Assembly: GCA_024639035.1 (NCBI GenBank)
Contig: JAHEJE010000079.1
Location: 1-10,109 of the forward strand
DNA from: Alphaproteobacteria bacterium
Lineage (GTDB): Bacteria > Pseudomonadota > Alphaproteobacteria > Rhizobiales > Aestuariivirgaceae
Direction: 5' to 3'
DNA length: 10,109 nucleotides
Position 1 is the first letter of the stretch. Each line of letters begins with the position of its first letter. A program made the translations under genes and the position numbers. Positions 1 to 5,925 of this stretch are shown piece by piece. The notes beneath the pieces are model-generated. The model was not told the DNA's origin, did not search any database, and saw only the letters and a list, made by a program, of their open reading frames with translations.

Positions 1-1
1 C

Positions 2-301
2 GATCCGATTGCCCATGGCGAGATGGATGCGTTGCGCAAGGCCGGGCGACAGAAGACTTACCGCAGCATGACGCTCTATACCTCGCTGTCTCCGTGCATG
101 ATGTGCACCGGGACGATCATCCAGTTCGGCATCCCGCGGGTGGTGGTCGGCGAGAACACCAACTTCGGCGGCAACGAGGACCTGCTGCGCTCAAGGGGCG
201 TCGAGGTGATCGTCGCCGACGATCCGGATTGCATTGCCCTGATGCGGCGGTTCATCGAAGAAAAGCCGGCGCTGTGGAACGAGGATATCGCCGAGGACTG
301 A
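2..301 (+). CDS. Cytosine deaminase, Fcy1-like (3' part only)
   Basis: This is the C-terminal 99 residues of a zinc-dependent deaminase; the start lies outside the window, with perhaps 50-60 residues missing judged by yeast Fcy1. Members of this family hydrolyse cytosine to uracil and ammonia in the cytoplasm. Visible are the zinc/proton-shuttle motif HGE (bases 14-22) and the SPCMMC motif whose two cysteines (95-97 and 104-106) complete the zinc site. After these come GIPRVVVGEN, an NTNF segment and a C-terminal WNEDI. From memory, this pattern follows yeast cytosine deaminase closely, including the Trp and Asp near the C-terminus that contact the pyrimidine, and it fits the TadA or guanine deaminase branches less well. 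The gene lies upstream of uracil-catabolism genes on the same strand, which fits a role in feeding them uracil. The family is clear; cytosine as the substrate is likely but inferred. Confidence 0.85.
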   Translation, partial: DPIAHGEMDALRKAGRQKTYRSMTLYTSLSPCMMCTGTIIQFGIPRVVVGENTNFGGNEDLLRSRGVEVIVADDPDCIALMRRFIEEKPALWNEDIAED

Positions 302-325
302 GGCGGGCCGGCGGATGGGCCCGCC
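302..325 (+). terminator. GC-rich stem-loop just after the deaminase stop
   Basis: A perfect 8-base-pair inverted repeat (GGCGGGCC at 302-309, GGCCCGCC at 318-325) with an 8-base loop begins at the base after the stop codon. No T-run follows, so it is not a textbook intrinsic terminator. It could act as a weak or factor-assisted terminator, or protect the 3' end of the deaminase message. Confidence 0.45.
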
Positions 326-350
326 GCGTGCGTTGGGCAGGGTAGAAAAC

Positions 351-375
351 CAACCGGGTTTGCTGTGCCCGGTTG
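351..375 (+). terminator. Second stem-loop downstream of the deaminase gene
   Basis: CAACCGGG (351-358) pairs perfectly with CCCGGTTG (368-375) across a 9-base loop. It lies 25 bases after the first hairpin and is followed by a third small inverted repeat (GCGGAT at 384-389 with ATCCGC at 392-397) and an 8-base palindrome, CTGCGCAG, at 397-404. No T-tract follows any of them. A tandem terminator or a structured operator are both possible. Confidence 0.4.
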
Positions 376-408
376 CCGGTTCGGCGGATAAATCCGCTGC
401 GCAGAATG

Positions 409-438
409 GTGTTAAACAATAGGTCCAGACCCTATATA
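409..438 (+). promoter_or_regulatory. Possible promoter before the membrane-protein gene
   Basis: An AT-rich patch in an otherwise GC-rich spacer holds a good -10-like element (CTATATA, 432-438). The -35 region, near TGTTAA at 410-415, is poor. A small inverted repeat, GGTC-CA-GACC (422-431), sits between them. The position, about 75 bases before the next gene, fits a promoter, but the call rests on the -10 element alone. Confidence 0.3.
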
Positions 439-514
439 GATGCGTAACTCGAAGATGAACCTGGCCGTCATGGGCTTACGCGAATGTGGCCGGGCGGTGA
501 AACAGTGGTGAGAC

Positions 515-1156
515 ATGGGCTGGGCGTTTCTGTTTGTCATTGCCGTGATGCTGGTGTGGCTGTTCGTCGAGTCGCGGCGTACGCGACTGGCCGCGCTCGG
601 GCTGATCGGGTTCGTTGCGCTTGTCACGTTGTACTTCTTCCTGGTTCTTGACGCCCCTGAGCGACGTGAAGGCAGCAAACAGGTTCGCGGTGCCGATGTC
701 TCGGATACGGCGCAGCTGCGGGCGAAGATCGAACGTGCGCGCACAGCTCTGACAGCGGACAAGATCGCCATGGGTTCGGCGCGACTGGAACCGGGCAAAA
801 GCACCACCTGGGGCAGCGACGGCAAGGCGCACGAGCGGCTCGATTTGTTTTCCTGGACGTTCAACGCCGAGATCAAGAATCTGTCGGACGAGTTCGCGGT
901 GCGCGATCTTTACATCCGCGTGCGGCTGTTCTCTTGTCCATCGTTCTTCCAGACCCCGGCAGACGAGGTCGTGGTCGATCAGCTCGAGCGCCGTTGTGCG
1001 CTAATCGGCGATCGCAATGTCGGGTTTTATGATCTTCGCATCGACCCCGGCGGCAGCCGGCCGATCAGCGACACGATCACATTCGACAACCAGCCGGAAC
1101 CGCGCAACTGGCGCTACTGGGCCGATGTGGCGCGCGTCGATGCCCTGATCGAGTAG
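515..1156 (+). CDS. Hypothetical membrane-anchored protein with two N-terminal helices
   Basis: I do not recognise this 213-residue protein. Two hydrophobic segments (about residues 2-18 and 25-45) are separated by a short basic loop, ESRRTR, which suggests an inner-membrane hairpin with both ends on the same side. A charged stretch (about 46-95) follows. The rest (about 105-213) looks like a small beta-rich domain with the pattern FNAEIKNLSD...VRDLYIRVRLFSC, reminiscent of FxLYD-like or DUF3426-like beta-sandwich domains; that likeness is only a visual impression. Two cysteines occur, in LFSCPS and RRCAL. The ribosome binding site before ATG 515 is weak. The gene lies between the deaminase and URC1 with 213- and 107-base spacers, so it may be transcribed separately. 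No transporter signature is visible, so a role in pyrimidine uptake is not supported. Confidence 0.7.
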   Translation: MGWAFLFVIAVMLVWLFVESRRTRLAALGLIGFVALVTLYFFLVLDAPERREGSKQVRGADVSDTAQLRAKIERARTALTADKIAMGSARLEPGKSTTWGSDGKAHERLDLFSWTFNAEIKNLSDEFAVRDLYIRVRLFSCPSFFQTPADEVVVDQLERRCALIGDRNVGFYDLRIDPGGSRPISDTITFDNQPEPRNWRYWADVARVDALIE

Positions 1157-1189
1157 CGTGCCGCAGGCCGCAGGCGTGGGGCCGCACCC

Positions 1190-1199
1190 GACAATTGTC
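1190..1199. promoter_or_regulatory. Palindrome upstream of the URC operon, possible operator
   Basis: GACAATTGTC is a perfect 10-base palindrome 64 bases before the URC1 start. It overlaps a second, smaller inverted repeat, GTC-TG-GAC (1197-1204), giving a TTGTCTGGAC core that loosely recalls GntR-type operators. A TTGACT hexamer (1228-1233) further down could be a -35 element, but no well-placed -10 follows it. This spacer is the natural place for a control site of the uracil-catabolism genes. No regulator gene is in view. Confidence 0.3.
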
Positions 1200-1263
1200 T
1201 GGACGGATCGACTGCTTTGGCGCAGAGTTGACTGCTTGTTCACCCCGTTTACAGGAGACCGCG

Positions 1264-2520
1264 ATGGGTGAAAGCACGCATATCGTTCTGACGTCGCATC
1301 CACCGCAGGGCGCGGTCAAGCCACCGGAGATCTGCTGGGGTGCGGCAAGCGCCGCCGAACGTGGCCCGGTCATCGGCAGTCTGAACAACCCGCACCAGCG
1401 CAATGTGGTCGGCGTGCATTCCGGCGCCTACGGCCTGTACCGGGCGCTGGCAATCGCCGCGGGCAAGCTTGATCCGATCCACAAGCCCGACCTCACCAAC
1501 ACCGCGCCAACCGTCGGGATCGGTCCGTTCGAACAGTGGTCGGACCCGGGCAAGATCGTCTCGCTCGATCCGTACGGCCATCTGGTGGCGGAGGTGTTCC
1601 AGTCGCAACTCGAAGATGGTCTCGACATCCGCCCGACAATAGCCGTCACGAGAGCCCGGATATCGCTGCCGGAAATGAGGGAGGCGATTGCCGCTGGGCG
1701 TGTGGTGCCGGACGGTCAGGTGCTGCTGGACAGTGCCGAGGCGAACGTCACCAAGGCGGCAATCGAGCCGGTCTGGTATCTGCCCGGTATTGCCGCGCGG
1801 CTCGGCATTGCCGAGGGCGCACTGCGCCGGGCGCTGTTCGAATATACCGGGGCGATGTTTCCCGAGCTGGTGACGCGCTCGGACCTCAAGGTGTTTCTGC
1901 CGCCGATCGGCGGGATCACGCTGTATATCTTCGGCCGCATTGAAGCCTTGTGGGACGGGTCGGGCGAGGTGGCGTGCCGGGTTCACGATGAGTGCAACGG
2001 TTCCGATGTGTTCGGCTCCGACATCTGCACCTGCCGGCCCTATCTGGTGCATGGCATCGAGGAGTGTATCAAGACTGCGCAGCGCGGCGGCGCGGGGTTG
2101 ATCGTCTACAACCGCAAGGAAGGCCGGGCGCTGGGCGAGGTGACCAAGTTCCTGGTCTACAACGCCCGCAAGCGTAATCCGCAAGGCGATACGGCAGAGG
2201 CCTATTTCGAGCGCACTGAATGCGTTGCCGGTGTCCAGGACATGCGGTTTCAGGACATGATGCCGGATGTCTTCCACTGGCTCGGCATCAAGAAGATCGA
2301 TCGCTGGTTTTCGATGAGCGACATGAAATACGATGCCATGGTCGCGCAAGGCATCAGCATCGGCGAGCGGGTGCCGATACCCGATGCGCTGATCCCGGCG
2401 GACGCCAAGGTCGAGATGGACGCCAAGAAGGCAGCCGGCTATTTCACCGACGAAACGGTTGCTCAGCCTGAAGATCTCACGTCGGCACAGGGGCGTGGCC
2501 TTGATCAATATGAGGACTGA
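1264..2520 (+). CDS. URC1-type GTP cyclohydrolase II-like protein (uracil catabolism)
   Basis: This 418-residue protein has a GTP cyclohydrolase II fold in its C-terminal half and an N-terminal half of about 220 residues that RibA (about 196 residues in E. coli) lacks. This is the layout of URC1, required for uracil degradation in Lachancea kluyveri. The zinc ligands are in the order C-x10-C-x-C (C244, C255, C257). The catalytic segment YNRKEGR has E286-G287-R288, and the D-x-R of RibA is kept as D326/R328, where the Arg is the proposed nucleophile. Where RibA has TNNPKK, this protein reads SMSDMKY (350-356), typical of URC1 as I recall it, and only the Lys appears to be kept. The substrate is therefore probably not GTP but a uracil-derived nucleotide; that is inference. 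ATG 1264 is chosen over the upstream in-frame ATG 1195 because AGGAG (1253-1257) lies 6 bases before it and because 1195 falls in non-coding-like spacer. Confidence 0.9.
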   Translation: MGESTHIVLTSHPPQGAVKPPEICWGAASAAERGPVIGSLNNPHQRNVVGVHSGAYGLYRALAIAAGKLDPIHKPDLTNTAPTVGIGPFEQWSDPGKIVSLDPYGHLVAEVFQSQLEDGLDIRPTIAVTRARISLPEMREAIAAGRVVPDGQVLLDSAEANVTKAAIEPVWYLPGIAARLGIAEGALRRALFEYTGAMFPELVTRSDLKVFLPPIGGITLYIFGRIEALWDGSGEVACRVHDECNGSDVFGSDICTCRPYLVHGIEECIKTAQRGGAGLIVYNRKEGRALGEVTKFLVYNARKRNPQGDTAEAYFERTECVAGVQDMRFQDMMPDVFHWLGIKKIDRWFSMSDMKYDAMVAQGISIGERVPIPDALIPADAKVEMDAKKAAGYFTDETVAQPEDLTSAQGRGLDQYED

Positions 2521-3739
2521 GGAGCAGCGCGCCGCCGACTGGTTGCTGAGCGCTCAGGCGGTGCGGGCGCAATCCGCCACGATTCTTGCCGCGGCGCATG
2601 CCGGCCGGCTCCGGCATTTTGCCGTGGATGCCGAACGGCTGCCTGTCGCCGCGGGTTATGTGGCAGCCGTCTTGGAGCAAAACTACCCCGATCTCGATGT
2701 TCCCTATCACGCCCGCTGGCGCCATTTCGTCGTCGATGGCGTCGATCGCTGGGCGGCCTTTGCCCAAGGCGTTGATGCCGATCCGCTCGAACTGGCCCGA
2801 ATGCGTATCAGTCTTGCAATCGTCAGTGTTCTGCTCGATGCCGGTGCCGGCGAGACCTGGCAGTTTGCCGACAGCCAAACCGGCCGCGTGTTCTCCCGCT
2901 CCGAAGGCCTGGCGATCGCCAGCCTGGAAGCGTTCTGCGGCAGGCGTTTTTGCGCCCCGGATGCAGCGGTGCCGGGCTGTGACGGTCGTGTGTTGCACGG
3001 TTTTTCGATCGAACAGCTTGCTGAGATTTTTCAAGTGAGCGACAGCAATCCGCTCGATGGCTTGGACGGCCGGCTTGGATTGCTCAACCGGTTGGGCGAG
3101 GCCGTTGTGGCGCAGCCGCAGTATTTCGGGCCCGACGGCCGGCTAGGCAATCTCGCCGACCATTTTGTCTCGATTGCCCGCGACGGCACCATCGCAGCCG
3201 ACCGGATCCTGGGCATACTGCTCGCCGCGCTCGGCCAGATATGGCCCGGGCGGCTTTCACTGGCCGGGCGCAATCTGGGCGATTGCTGGCGGCATCCGGC
3301 CGCGCATTGCGGCAATGCGGCTGACGGCTATGTGCCGTTTCACAAGTTGTCGCAGTGGCTGAGTTATTCGATGGTCGAACCGCTGTGCGAACTCGGCCTG
3401 AAGGTCACCGGCCTCGATGAACTGACCGGACTTGCCGAATACCGCAACGGCGGGTTGCTGATCGATACCGGTGTGCTGGTGCCCAAGCATGAAGGCATCA
3501 TCGGGTTGAGCCATCCCCCGGACAGCGAGGTCATTGTTGAGTGGCGCGCCCTCACTGTCGCCCTTCTCGATGAACTGGCACCACAGGTGCGCGCGGTCTT
3601 CGCCAAAACGCCCAACGATTTGCCGTTGGCCTCGGTTCTCGAAGGCGGCACTTGGGCTGCGGGGCGCCAGGTCGCAGCGGAATTGCGCGAAGGCGGACCG
3701 CCGCCGCTCAACATCATTTCGGACGGATCGGTATTTTGA
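2510..3739 (+). CDS. URC4/DUF1688 family protein (uracil catabolism)
   Basis: This protein of about 409 residues belongs to the DUF1688 family, which includes URC4 of Lachancea kluyveri, an essential part of the URC uracil-degradation pathway whose exact reaction is not settled. Family hallmarks seen are RWRHF in the N-terminal third, PFHKLSQWLSYS(M) followed by EPL, GLAEYRNGGLLID, VEWRALTVALLDEL, LEGGTWAAGR and a terminal GGPPPLNIISDGSVF. The protein is soluble, with no signal peptide or membrane span. It overlaps the 3' end of URC1 by 11 bases, which implies translational coupling. The start is uncertain: ATG 2510 has only a weak ribosome binding site, and in-frame TTG 2501 and GTG 2495 lie just upstream, with AGGGG (2489-2493) best placed for TTG 2501. 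An in-frame ATG at 2459 is too deep inside URC1 to be likely. Confidence 0.9.
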   Translation: MRTEEQRAADWLLSAQAVRAQSATILAAAHAGRLRHFAVDAERLPVAAGYVAAVLEQNYPDLDVPYHARWRHFVVDGVDRWAAFAQGVDADPLELARMRISLAIVSVLLDAGAGETWQFADSQTGRVFSRSEGLAIASLEAFCGRRFCAPDAAVPGCDGRVLHGFSIEQLAEIFQVSDSNPLDGLDGRLGLLNRLGEAVVAQPQYFGPDGRLGNLADHFVSIARDGTIAADRILGILLAALGQIWPGRLSLAGRNLGDCWRHPAAHCGNAADGYVPFHKLSQWLSYSMVEPLCELGLKVTGLDELTGLAEYRNGGLLIDTGVLVPKHEGIIGLSHPPDSEVIVEWRALTVALLDELAPQVRAVFAKTPNDLPLASVLEGGTWAAGRQVAAELREGGPPPLNIISDGSVF

Positions 3740-3745
3740 AGGAGG
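3739..3745 (+). promoter_or_regulatory. Strong ribosome binding site for upp
   Basis: AAGGAGG starts on the last base of the URC4 stop codon and ends 8 bases before ATG 3754. It is the strongest Shine-Dalgarno match in the window. It settles the upp start against the in-frame ATG at 3652 inside URC4, and suggests that upp is translated efficiently after URC4. Confidence 0.85.
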
Positions 3746-3753
3746 TAGAGACT

Positions 3754-4386
3754 ATGTCGGGAAACGTCACGGTTGTCGGTCATCCGCTTGTGCTGCACAA
3801 GCTTACCCTGATGCGGGACAAACACTGCCCGTCAGCGGTGTTCCGGCAGCTGTTGCGCGAGATCAGCCTGCTGCTGGCCTATGAGGTGCTGCGCGGTCTG
3901 CCGATGACGACGCAGACCATAGAGACGCCGCTGACCGAAATGGAAGCGCCGATCCTGAAGGGCAAGAAACTGTGCCTGGTCTCGATCCTGCGCGCCGGCA
4001 ACGGTCTGCTTGACGGCATGCTCGACCTTGTGCCGTCGGCCAGGGTCGGCCATATCGGCCTGTATCGCGATCCGCAAACGCTGGCGGCCGTGGAATATTA
4101 CCTGAAGCTGCCGGAAGGCGTCGATGAACGGCGGATCATCGCCGTCGATCCGATGCTGGCAACCGGAAATTCTGTTTCGGCGGCTTTGAATCGGCTGAAA
4201 CAGGCCGGTGCGAAAGACATCAGCTTCATGTGCCTGCTGGCGTCACCTGAAGGGATCGAGGCGCTGGCGCAAGCCCATCCGGACGTGAAAGTCTTTACCG
4301 CGGCCATCGATGAGCGGCTGGATGAACATGGATACATCGTTCCGGGATTGGGCGATGCCGGCGACCGGATGTTCGGCACCAAGTGA
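3754..4386 (+). CDS. upp: Uracil phosphoribosyltransferase
   Basis: This 210-residue cytosolic enzyme makes UMP and pyrophosphate from uracil and PRPP. Its length matches E. coli Upp (208). Seen in order are KLTLMRDK near the N-terminus, SILRAGNGLLDGML, the PRPP-binding loop VDPMLATGNS (residues about 131-140) and the uracil-binding C-terminus HGYIVPGLGDAGDRMFGTK, nearly the same as in E. coli. It follows URC4 by 14 bases with a strong ribosome binding site. Although Upp is normally a salvage enzyme, the L. kluyveri URC route also uses a uracil phosphoribosyltransferase (URC6), so here it probably activates uracil for breakdown as well as salvage. The enzyme activity is clear from sequence; the catabolic role is inferred from context. 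Confidence 0.96.
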   Translation: MSGNVTVVGHPLVLHKLTLMRDKHCPSAVFRQLLREISLLLAYEVLRGLPMTTQTIETPLTEMEAPILKGKKLCLVSILRAGNGLLDGMLDLVPSARVGHIGLYRDPQTLAAVEYYLKLPEGVDERRIIAVDPMLATGNSVSAALNRLKQAGAKDISFMCLLASPEGIEALAQAHPDVKVFTAAIDERLDEHGYIVPGLGDAGDRMFGTK

Positions 4387-4409
4387 GCCGTTACAGATCT
4401 GTGGGCTTT
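4386..4409 (+). terminator. Possible imperfect terminator hairpin after upp
   Basis: A 10-base palindrome, ACAGATCTGT (4393-4402), is flanked by AGCC (4386-4389) and GGCT (4404-4407) and followed by a short TT. Together they can form an interrupted stem starting at the upp stop codon. The T-run is minimal, so this is a weak candidate for the end of the URC operon. The rest of the spacer to 4505 holds no gene; a TAGTAT (4439-4444) could be a -10 element for the next gene, but no convincing -35 was found. Confidence 0.3.
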
Positions 4410-4505
4410 GCAGTTACCGGCTGTCAACAAATTTGCCCTAGTATGGTAGGCACGGGGTCGTAAAGCTGGCAAACTGCCGGTTGAAATTCAGAGAACAGTG
4501 AGACG

Positions 4506-5708
4506 ATGGATCAATCTTTTGCCAAGGGAATAATCACGCCTGTCGTTCTGGCAGGTGGGTCGGGCACGCGCTTGTGGCCGCTGTCCAGCGATGAAAAACC
4601 CAAGCAGTTCCAGGCGATTGCCGGGCGGCGCAGCATGTTTCAGCAGACCTTGCTGCGGGTCGCCGACCCGAACCGTTTCACCGCCCCGATTATCATCGGC
4701 AATGCCCACCATGAAGACATGCTGATGTCGGAACTGGCCGAATGCGACATCGAGCCGGCTGCGGTCATCCTCGAGCCGGAAGGCCGTAACACGGCGCCGG
4801 CGGTGGCGATCACGGCGCTCTTGGCGGTGGCCTGCAAGCTCGGCGAGCACCTGCTGATCATGCCTTCGGACCACTTCATCCGCGATCCGGGCCGGTTGAT
4901 CTCGGCGATCGACCAGGCTCGCGCGGCGGCGGCGCTGGGGGCATTCGTGACCTTCGGCATCACGCCGGACGGGCCGGAAACCAGTTACGGATACATCAAG
5001 CAGGGCGACCTGCTGGAATCCTCCGGCGACAAGGCCGAGGATGTCGACGGAATCTTCCAGGTCGCCCGGTTTGTCGAAAAGCCGCCGCGCCACGATGCGG
5101 TGCGGATGCTTGAAGAAGGCGGCTACCACTGGAATAGCGGCATGTTCCTGTTCCCGGTCGCGCCGCTGCTGCAGGAAATGCAGGTGCTCATACCGGGCAT
5201 CGTGTCGGCCTGCCAGAAGGCCCTGGTGGAAGCAGAGGTCGACGGCAATATCATTCGCCCGCCACACGAAGCGTTCGTGCAGGCGGAAAACATCTCGATA
5301 GACTATGCGGTCATGGAGCGAACCGCGCGCGCTGCCGTGGTGCCGGTCGATCCGTTATGGAGCGATGTCGGGTCATGGACCGCCGTGTGGGAAATCTCCG
5401 AACGCGACGATGCCCAGAACGTCACCCTCGGCGATGTCATTCTGCACGATGTCCGCGGCGCCTATGTGCGCTCGGAAGGGCCGGTCACCGCGGTTGTCGG
5501 TCTCGATGACGTTATCGTCGTCAATACCGGCGATGCGGTCATAGTAGCCTCGAAAAGCCATGCCCAGGATATCCGCACGATTGCCGAAGCGGTGCGCAAG
5601 CGCAAGGCCGGCGCATTGCCCGAGGAAACGGTGGACCTGGCCGAGGAGATCGCCGAGGTGGACAGTTTCGAGCCGGAGCCGCGCATGGTGGCGTCCAAGG
5701 GCCGCTGA
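4506..5708 (+). CDS. Mannose-1-phosphate guanylyltransferase, monofunctional
   Basis: This enzyme makes GDP-mannose from mannose-1-phosphate and GTP, a precursor for exopolysaccharide, lipopolysaccharide or capsule sugars. The 400 residues begin with the nucleotidyltransferase signature GGSGTRLWPLS (17-27) and KPKQF (31-35). Then come LEPEGRNTAPAVAI, MPSDHF, FVEKP, HWNSGMFLF, ISIDYAVMER and WSDVGSW, all standard for the ManC/AlgA/CpsB family. Bifunctional members run to about 470-480 residues with a C-terminal cupin phosphomannose isomerase. Here that domain is missing, and the protein ends instead in a charged, acidic tail (about 355-400, EETVDLAEEIAEVDSFEPEP). A separate isomerase would be needed elsewhere. 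The Shine-Dalgarno is weak (GTGAG at 4498-4502, close to the ATG). No other sugar gene is in view, so its polymer cannot be named. Confidence 0.93.
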   Translation: MDQSFAKGIITPVVLAGGSGTRLWPLSSDEKPKQFQAIAGRRSMFQQTLLRVADPNRFTAPIIIGNAHHEDMLMSELAECDIEPAAVILEPEGRNTAPAVAITALLAVACKLGEHLLIMPSDHFIRDPGRLISAIDQARAAAALGAFVTFGITPDGPETSYGYIKQGDLLESSGDKAEDVDGIFQVARFVEKPPRHDAVRMLEEGGYHWNSGMFLFPVAPLLQEMQVLIPGIVSACQKALVEAEVDGNIIRPPHEAFVQAENISIDYAVMERTARAAVVPVDPLWSDVGSWTAVWEISERDDAQNVTLGDVILHDVRGAYVRSEGPVTAVVGLDDVIVVNTGDAVIVASKSHAQDIRTIAEAVRKRKAGALPEETVDLAEEIAEVDSFEPEPRMVASKGR

Positions 5709-5723
5709 CTGTCTTTTGCCGCG

Positions 5724-5738
5724 CAAACCCTGGGTTTG
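5724..5738. repeat. 15-base palindrome after the guanylyltransferase gene
   Basis: CAAACCC-T-GGGTTTG is a perfect inverted repeat with one central base, 15 bases after the guanylyltransferase stop codon. As RNA it could fold with a 6-pair stem and a three-base loop, but no T-run follows, so it is a poor terminator. As DNA it has the shape of a dimeric-regulator site. Confidence 0.4.
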
Positions 5739-5747
5739 GTGTGGGTG

Positions 5748-5830
5748 TGCAAAGCTTTACCGTTCGCTAACCATCTCTTGAATCGGCGGCAATTTTTTCA
5801 ATTTGCAAAGCAACCCGACGTGGCTTTGCA
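5748..5830. repeat. Three copies of TGCAAAGC in the spacer before the relay genes
   Basis: The 8-mer TGCAAAGC occurs at 5748-5755 and 5804-5811 on the plus strand and at 5823-5830 on the minus strand. The last two form an 8-pair inverted repeat with an 11-base loop. The surrounding stretch (about 5750-5880) is clearly AT-richer than its neighbours, as expected for a promoter region. The copies may be binding sites for a regulator of the downstream signalling pair. No convincing promoter hexamers were picked out. Confidence 0.4.
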
Positions 5831-5925
5831 TTTTGATAAACATCTTCTTCATCACTCCGGCTTATCGTGAAATCTGCGTAAACTTCCTGCCATCTTGGTG
5901 GGAACAGGTTGGTGAGTCAGGTTTT

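Noticed and set aside
1195..1263. Upstream start for URC1 at ATG 1195
   Set aside because: No ribosome binding site; the added 23 residues lie over the candidate operator spacer and lack family likeness. AGGAG points to ATG 1264.
1249..2508. A 419-codon minus-strand open frame covering almost all of URC1
   Set aside because: It mirrors the codon pattern of a GC-rich gene on the other strand. The product is rich in His, Arg and Asp with no recognisable domain, while the plus-strand frame has clear catalytic motifs.
3652..3753. Upstream in-frame start for upp inside URC4
   Set aside because: The residues are out-of-frame URC4 sequence, and the strong AAGGAGG site serves ATG 3754, which gives the normal Upp length.
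4488..5267. A 259-codon minus-strand open frame over the guanylyltransferase gene
   Set aside because: Shadow of a strongly supported plus-strand gene. The product is rich in Arg and His without family motifs.
5737..5751. Sigma-54-like promoter TGG...TGCA before the relay genes
   Set aside because: The GG and GC elements are separated by 9 bases, while sigma-54 sites need 10, and this spacing is strict. Tempting only because the operon encodes a sigma-54 activator.
5803..5925. N-terminal extension of the receiver-Hpt protein from ATG 5803
   Set aside because: The extra 41 residues lie in AT-rich spacer with unusual composition and resemble no receiver leader; ATG 5926 has a well-placed ribosome binding site.
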